64,000 nt of DNA, taken from the NCBI GenBank assembly GCA_933228895.1, contig OW121854.1, forward strand, positions 92,866,609-92,930,608, read 5' to 3'. Both the position numbers and the translations under genes were made by a program. Positions within the stretch are counted from its first letter, which is position 1. The number at the start of each line of letters is the position of its first letter. A model generated the notes under the pieces. The model was not told where the DNA came from and ran no database searches. It saw only the letters and a list, made by a program, of their open reading frames with translations. This document shows, piece after piece, positions 57,734 to 64,000 of this stretch. This DNA is from Platycnemis pennipes (Eukaryota; Arthropoda; Insecta; Odonata; Platycnemididae).

Positions 57734-58230
57734 TTATCATCATCATCATTGGTCAACAATCCTAGGATTGGTTTGACGCAGCTTTCCACTCGATCCTTAT
57801 ATCGGCCAACCTTTTCATTGTGACGTAATTCTTCTCTTTTACATCCCTCACAACCTGTTCCATGTATCTCATACGAGGCCTGCCTTTTCCAATCTTCCCG
57901 TTTAGTTTTCCCGCGACGATTGTCTTCATCAGGCCATCGTGTCTCGAGATATGGCCGATTATGTTGTCCCTTCCTTCTTTTTAGAGTTGTCAGCAGACTT
58001 CTCGTTTATCCCACTCTTCTTAGGACTTCCTCGTTACTTACTCAGTCGATCCATTTAATTTTCATCATTCTTCTGTAGCACACGTAAATTATATGGAGAA
58101 ATTCCGGCATCATCAGTATTTCAATCCTATACGACTGGTTTACTGCAGCCCTCCTTTTTGCTCTATTCAGTGTTGATTTCCCCACGCCCTGGTAGATTTT
58201 GACTTTCACGTCATCATTTCTTTTCTCTTA
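57734..58230 (-). mobile_element. LINE 3' end, group A, with extra upstream block
   Basis: It has the same GGTCAACAATCCTAGGATTG end and ATGATGATGATG tail as 8994-9437 and extends further 5'. Near 58115-58200 the minus strand encodes K-I-Y-Q-G-V-G-K-S-T-L-N-R-A-K-R-R-A-A-V-N, a block close to this LINE tail in other copies known to me. It has several frameshifts. Confidence 0.7.
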
Positions 58231-58734
58231 AAGTTAAGATAAATGAATCCCAGTTAACAAGAAAATTAAATGTTAATTTCAAGTTCATTCGAAAAAGCCG
58301 AGAAATGGCGGGCTGCAGCAGCCTTTTTGAATACGTATCAGGTACTTACTCAGCACGCTCTTTTTCCAAAATGAATGTTGATGGATACTGATTAACCAAT
58401 GAAATTCTTTGGTTTTTTTAGTGGATTAGAGGTGATGAGCTCGAGAGCAAGAATAAGGTCGAAACGGTGATTTTCTTCAAAATTAGTGGTAGAGTAAATA
58501 CGTAAGTTTTACGTCACACGTAGAATTTACCGGCACGCAATAGTTTACCGTCGTGTATTTGCACAGCTGAAAATTTTCCCTTTTTAATTAATTAATAAAA
58601 AAAACTCAACGTCAATTTCAAATGAAACAGTTCAAAATACTTTCTCCATGTGTTATAAATTTTGATCAAAACAACAATAAAAAATAGGAAACTAACCCTA
58701 TTGCGACTGCCATAACGACCTTTGAGCCGGCCGG

Positions 58735-58780
58735 CGAAAAAAACGTTGCGTAGCACCGGTGCTACGCAACATTTTTTTCG
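58735..58780. repeat. 46-bp near-perfect palindrome
   Basis: CGAAAAAAACGTTGCGTAGC is followed by ACCGGT and then the complement, with one mismatched pair (ACG against ATG). The centre falls inside ACC|GGT. It could be an inverted-repeat relic or a cruciform site. Confidence 0.85.
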
Positions 58781-59029
58781 TTCAATTTTTCTTTTTATTC
58801 GATTGATATACTGGCCGTACTGAAAATAGGTATGTTGAATTTAGTTTTCTTCAGCCATTTCCAACATATACCTCTACTAATTCTACCCCTAAGTGTCCTT
58901 CCAAGTGGAAGCCAACTGAAAGTGGTCGTGAAATCGTAAGGCATATTTTTAGCACAGTTTTGACCATTCCTATCTGTCCTAAAACTTATTTTTTGCTGCC
59001 TCTAACAGTTCCAGACTTAGGGCTTTACG

Positions 59030-59220
59030 GGTGTGGGTATGGAGAACATAAGGAAGGAAGAAAGGAAGACGAACGATGAAGTGATGGAAGTGATAGGAGA
59101 GGAAAGGAAGTCGGTGGAAATTAGAAGGCTGAAGGTCTGAATGGAGCAAGTAAAAGGACAGGACGTGAAAGAGGAAAGATGGTTGAGTAGGCAGGTTTAG
59201 TAGGAGGGAGGAATTTAGTA
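59030..59220 (+). mobile_element. LINE tail, group B, short
   Basis: GAAGGAAGACGAACGATGAAG, GATAGGAGAGGAAAGGAAG and TGGAGCAAGTAAAAGGAC follow the same order as in the other group B copies. The opposite-strand 100-codon frame is a shadow. Confidence 0.55.
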
Positions 59221-61172
59221 CTGCCGTCACCGGTAGGAAAAAAAATCGTAATCTACCGAATTCGACGTACACCGTAGGCACGAAGCCACTATCAAGAGAG
59301 GTCCTTGATAGAGAGATAATTAATTCTCTTGATTTTCGTGTAAATGTACGATTAAGTCTATATAATCAATGAAAAATAAATTTTGGATATTACATAGTAT
59401 TACTGTTTTTCCTTTGCTTAACCAAAAATCCACCTAGTCAATCCGCCAGCCATCGCCCTAAGAAGTTACAATCGTAAGTAAAACAAAAGATACGTAACAT
59501 TACTTCGGAAGAACTTGGGTACTTACCTTTACGGTAAGAAAACCTGCGTAAAATAATCACTACACCAAAAATAAATAAGGCATGGAAGAAGCGGCATTCA
59601 AATAGAAATAGCTCAGCCACGAATGAGGATGAATGATGGTGCAGTGACATGAAACAGCTAAGGAAGGTGATAATTTTTGAAAGACAACGGCAAGTACCGA
59701 AAATAGCTTAACAATCCACCTCATATTATTTTCGCCTAACAATGCGTTCAAAGGCACACTTACTAATAAAAAGGATAAGAAAAATTACAAATAAATTATA
59801 ATTGTTACCATAACTTTAAATTTGCGATTATGGTCTAATTTTAGCACTGGATAATGCTTTCAACATTTTCATTTATTGACAACAAACAATAAGTATTAGA
59901 AATGTGTTCACTTATATGAATTTTCGTTTATCTTCGCCACTTTAGGTACAAATTTATTGTTTTACATATAGTCGTTTTCCTCAGGGTGAGTTACAAAGTT
60001 TATAAATTTGAGAAAAATAGCTTATTTTAGGGTTTGCGGAATTAATTATTGCTTCGCGGAAACTAAAATGCTGTACTTAACATAAAATAAGAAAATAATG
60101 CCAAAAAATGTCTCTAATGTCAACAGAAATACCTATAAAACGACGTACCAATAATACATTATAGATGCATGCACGCATACCCCGGTATTAAATTTAGTAC
60201 AGCACTCCTTCATTTTGACAAGCTTCAAGGCATTATCCGTTATTGTTGTGAAAAATGCTCACAAAAATACGAAGACCCAATTTTTCTGGATATTGTGTAC
60301 GACGAAAGTTAAAAGACATGAAAAGTCTCTCTCGTTTACATTTGTCACCACCCTTTTTCTCCCACACAATTTTCCCTGCTTTTATAGGAGCAAGAATTAT
60401 CGTGTCTGACGGATAGAATAGTTCATTCAGGGAAGCGAGCAACTTGTACACTCTGTTCGGCAAACAACGCGACACCCGCAAGAGATTGATTCCAAAACTT
60501 GTTAGATTATGAGTAAATCATATCAAGATCTAACCTTTCCCCACACTCAACTTCATCTTATTTCGCCACTTTGGTTTGACGTCCAGTCACGCAGAAATCA
60601 ACACCTGTCGAAAAATGGGCGCTAAAATGAACCCTTTCCATATCAGAGAAGTTTTCTTATATGGTTTAACTAAGGTTTGAGTTTTTACTTGTAATTTCCT
60701 TCAATCATTAATTAAATACGTTGTGATGGATCATAAATTGATGATATGATGGAATCCGTCTCTAAAATCGAAGTTTTACGCGAGGATTCTATATGGAGAT
60801 CCAAATTATCGAATTCTTAAACTTATATTCTTAATTCCTCATTGACGGAAAAAAAATTATGTCAACTTGTTATGAAAAGGTACTTTCATTTTATTTTCAT
60901 CTCCATAAAGCTCAAACAACCCCTGGCTCCTAAGATTCAGAGCCAGGAACCGCTTCTTACACCAGCTAATGTTTTTTCTGGGCGGTCGCTCAAATTTTAC
61001 GAGCAGTCCAATGGGCTCAAACACACATTAATGCGGTGAGTGGCTCCAGGGTTTTATTTGTTATTATCTTTAGTGTTTTATAGGTTTGTGAAAAGTGTGA
61101 TGGGGTATCCTCACTCTGCTTCCCATAGTATTTTCCGAACGGCTTCTCCCAAGCAGTGATTATTTCTTCCGA
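59221..61172. other. Featureless AT-rich stretch
   Basis: Only short frames; nothing recognised on either strand. Confidence 0.45.
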
Positions 61173-61718
61173 GTAGCAATGGGGGCGTTTACTCGGAACC
61201 GAAATCGCAATTTTGTACACGAAATCGTTAGATAAAAACGAAAAAAGAATTTTAGTGAAAAAATTAATCTTCTAACTACCACCATTCACTCATAATTCAA
61301 AAATTAAAATAAGCAAAAGGTGACGCCCACCGAAAATGCAGCTGTGAAAACATTGACGTCATTTTCCTCCCGTCCTTGACTGCTTTCATGGGAGAGGAAG
61401 GGAGTGGAGGGGGATTCTCGGAAGGTCTGCTCGTACAGATGCTGTCGCAATCATTCCCATTGGCCGAGTCAGCTGTTTCCCCCCCATTGCGATAAGGCAA
61501 AGTAGCTTCGCGGGCTCAGTTGTGATTGGACGAAGTCGATATACGTCAGAGGTTGCACCACGCCCACTTTTCCGAAAGGGTTAAAAACATCAGCTTTTCG
61601 CCGCTCATAACTCGGGAAATAATTGTCGGATCAAAAAACGGAAAAATACGGGTCTTTTTATTTTACAAAATCTATCAGATTCAGCAATAAAAAAAATGGT
61701 AAATGACCCCATTTCCTA
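61173..61718 (-). repeat. Dispersed 545-bp repeat, copy B (inverted relative to copy A)
   Basis: Same blocks as copy A in reverse order and complement, including CATTGACGTCATTTTCC and GTGATTGGACGAAGTCG. Divergence is modest, with scattered substitutions and small indels. The 67-codon minus frame over it is not conserved with copy A and is taken as chance. Confidence 0.85.
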
Positions 61719-62774
61719 AACCTTCCTTCATAAAATTTTTAATTACATTTTGTTCTCCTACATTTTCTCGTTAACTCACGTTCAAACTGGAGGTTGCATT
61801 CAGCACCCAATTGATTCTTACTACTTGTTCCATTCACATACTCTTCCTAATTTACTCTCCGAGCCGGCTGCGACATCACTTTCAAGGTCTGGTCCTGTGT
61901 CTCCTGAGACTTCTCTTACCTATTGACTAGCATTCTAAAGCTTTCTTCAGAATATGTCCCTGAGAATCCATATTGAATGATTTTCCCATTTCGCCTCGTA
62001 ATAATCTTCGGGAATGGGCATCACGCAAATTTCTTTCATCATGCACGTATGCCTTAATGTATCCATTTTGGCAGATCCTTTAACAGATTTTTATGAAAAC
62101 TTTCCCGCTTCTATTTGTTTTAGACCTTCTTGATTCGACGCTCAGTGATCTGATCTGTAAAAATTCGTAAATATTTAGAATAAATACGGCTTAGCCTGTA
62201 AAAATCGAGAAAATCCTCAATTTGTTAGGTTTGAAACCTTGTGGTAAGCGGTTCAACGTTTGCGGTTTCTGGAAAATCTCATTTTCCGATTCTTTTGAAC
62301 TCCATTGCGTACGTTTCTTCCCTAAAAATAATGGGACGATGATGAAAAGATTCGTGATTTTTTTTTCACGTCCCGTTGCATCTTTTTGGCAAGCTCACCT
62401 GTCACTGAGTGAGAATGCATGCGCCTCCCTCTGTTCCGTAATTCGCGCGACCAGCAGGTGGAAGAGGATTAGAGGCGAGCGAAGAGAGTGTGGAGACGGT
62501 GCCGGGACCGAGGATAATTGAAGCTTTGAAGTGGGGAGCCCGTTTGAGGGAGGTTCAACGAAGTATGAAGAAACCAAGGGGGGATGGTGGAGACGAGGTT
62601 ATGCTTTAAGAGGGAAAACGGCCGTTTCCTGGGGAAAAAAAACTTTGGAATTTGTCAGAAGAGATGAGTTGGAGCAAAACTGAAAAGATTTTCTCGCTAT
62701 ATGAGCACATTAAAGAAAAAGAGGACAACGACTAGTTTATCCTTGGTCTATCACTAGCATGTAACATAATAAAT
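61719..62774. other. Unassigned sequence
   Basis: 61790-62060 is pyrimidine-rich on the plus strand and may be an old LINE tail on the minus strand, but no motif is firm. The 99-codon frame at 62222-62521 has no known domain. Confidence 0.35.
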
Positions 62775-62870
62775 GAGCTGGCCGAGGCAGCCAGGTCGGT
62801 ACCGTGCCGGCATGACAACACCGAGAAAGGTCAAGGGTTCAAATCCCAACTCGGGCATTGAAGTCATTGT
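62775..62870 (+). repeat. tRNA-like SINE head
   Basis: GAGCTGGCCGAGGCAGCCAGG is followed by B box GGGTTCAAATCCC (62835-62847) and a T6 run at 62869-62875. It sits 60 bp before the repeat unit at 62930. Confidence 0.55.
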
Positions 62871-62929
62871 TTTTTTCTGATTAAGAATCTGGTTTGAAAA
62901 GGAAAAAAAAACAGGGCGCAAAAAATGAG

Positions 62930-63145
62930 TGCTCTGCGAGACACTTAAAACATTGATATATTTTATGAAATACACAAATGAGCATTCATTATGAACTTTA
63001 TGAGACAAAATTGCTGCCATTGCCTGCACTGATATTCGATTAATGAATCAATGAATTAAATAGAAATTGCCACGGTTAACGACTACATACTAGCTCGAAA
63101 TAGGCGTCGTTTTTTGAAAGAGATTTTTTATACGCCTTTCAGTTG
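62930..63145 (+). repeat. Direct repeat unit 1, right end of window
   Basis: Blocks GCGAGACACTTAAAACATTG, AATACACAAATGAGCATT, AACTTTATGAGAC, GACTACATACTAGCTCGAAA and TAGGCGTCGTTTT recur in the same order at 63489-63735. Confidence 0.75.
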
Positions 63146-63384
63146 AAACACCTATAAACCTAATCTTGATCAATGGGCCTTTCTCGAGGTGTATAACACG
63201 CAAAGCATAACGGAAGAGGAAGATAAAGAAAGTAGAAAGCATACATTTTTAAATCAAAATTTTAAAACGTAATTATCTTAAATTATTCGTTGATATCAGT
63301 GGATTTAACGTTCACCAACTGCTAGATTATATCCAAGATCACACCGCCTAACTTGAGCCCTAGATACTACCACAATATCAACTT

Positions 63385-63465
63385 CCAAAGCGGGATTCGA
63401 ACCCGAGACCTTCGCATCGCCAGGCCGTCGAGTTATTGCCCTCTTTGCGGAGGCCGACTCGTATG
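63385..63465 (-). repeat. tRNA-like SINE head
   Basis: GGGATTCGAACCC at 63393-63405 (plus strand), then GAGACCTTCGCATCGCCAGG. It sits just before the second repeat unit at 63489, in the opposite orientation to the head at 62775. Confidence 0.5.
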
Positions 63466-63488
63466 ATAATTATCTGCCGAAAATTTGT

Positions 63489-63735
63489 TGTCTCTCCGAG
63501 ACAATTAAAACATTGAAATGCTCATATTAAATACATAAATGAGCATTTATAATTAACTTTATGAGACGTAAGACAAGATTACCGCAGTTTTCTACGTTGA
63601 TATTTGATACATTTGATTAATTAACTCAATGAACCTGGTAGAAAGCTCCAAGGACAACAATTACATACTATCTCGAAATAGGCATAGTTTTGTGAAGGTG
63701 ATTTATTTATATGCGTTCCAGCATTTGAAGTGAGA
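63489..63735 (+). repeat. Direct repeat unit 2, right end of window
   Basis: CCGAGACAATTAAAACATTG, AATACATAAATGAGCATT, AACTTTATGAGAC, CATACTATCTCGAAATAGGC match unit 1 with moderate divergence. Each unit follows a tRNA-like head, so the unit may be a SINE or LINE 3' body. Confidence 0.75.
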
Positions 63736-64000
63736 GAAATAGTAACATAGGTAATTGATAAAAAAAGCAGGAAGAAATAATCTATCGGATAACACTTGAA
63801 ACCAAAGAGTTACTACCAATATCTACCTTAAGCAAAATTATTGTTTGTTAGATGATACGTTTTAGCAACAAACTATCGGTTATGCAATGAGACCAACACG
63901 GATTCCATTTTCAGTAGAAATTTCAATGGATCAATCAGGAACTGTACTATGATCCATAACATCTTCTTCAACATATTTTTTTTACTTTTGGCGGTATTCA

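Overview
This is eukaryotic nuclear DNA, most likely from an arthropod and probably an insect with a large, repeat-rich genome. The evidence is long AT-rich stretches without genes, spliced-type exon fragments, tRNA-derived SINEs, LINE 3' ends, a mariner, pogo- and Harbinger-like MITEs, and a dead DNA transposon with very long inverted ends. No operon, bacterial-type gene or intact tRNA/rRNA gene was seen. I cannot name the order or species from sequence alone.

The best protein-coding evidence lies on the minus strand. An exon at 38238-38514 encodes the first half of a dual-specificity phosphatase domain (DUSP14/18/21-like). A GC-rich, CpG-rich block at about 47.1-47.8 kb holds a plausible first coding exon at 47153-47307. 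The splice phases of the two exons agree, so they may be exons 1 and 2 of one gene with an 8.6 kb intron. The exon carrying the catalytic Cys signature was not found at lower coordinates. A second GC-rich island (about 49.96-50.83 kb) looks like another promoter region. Two weaker plus-strand exon candidates lie at 30.5 and 31.1 kb.

The rest is mostly mobile-element debris. (1) At 22.1-26.5 kb a decayed mariner is interrupted by a 3,711-bp element with about 494-bp terminal inverted repeats and a perfect 8-bp target duplication; inside is a broken transposase-like gene whose catalytic middle seems deleted. (2) At 26.8-27.6 kb are two copies of one MITE in opposite orientation. (3) At 20.4-20.6 kb a large inverted repeat contains a hammerhead-ribozyme-like motif, as in Penelope-like elements. 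(4) A pogo-like MITE lies at 14.7-15.1 kb and a hAT-like MITE with poly-G/poly-C ends at 56.4-56.7 kb. (5) At least two groups of LINE tails, one SINE family with about nine copies, other tRNA-like SINE heads, and several 200-550 bp repeats in pairs are scattered through the window.

Nearly all other open reading frames are short, occur on both strands over the same DNA and resemble nothing I recognise. They are treated as chance ORFs.
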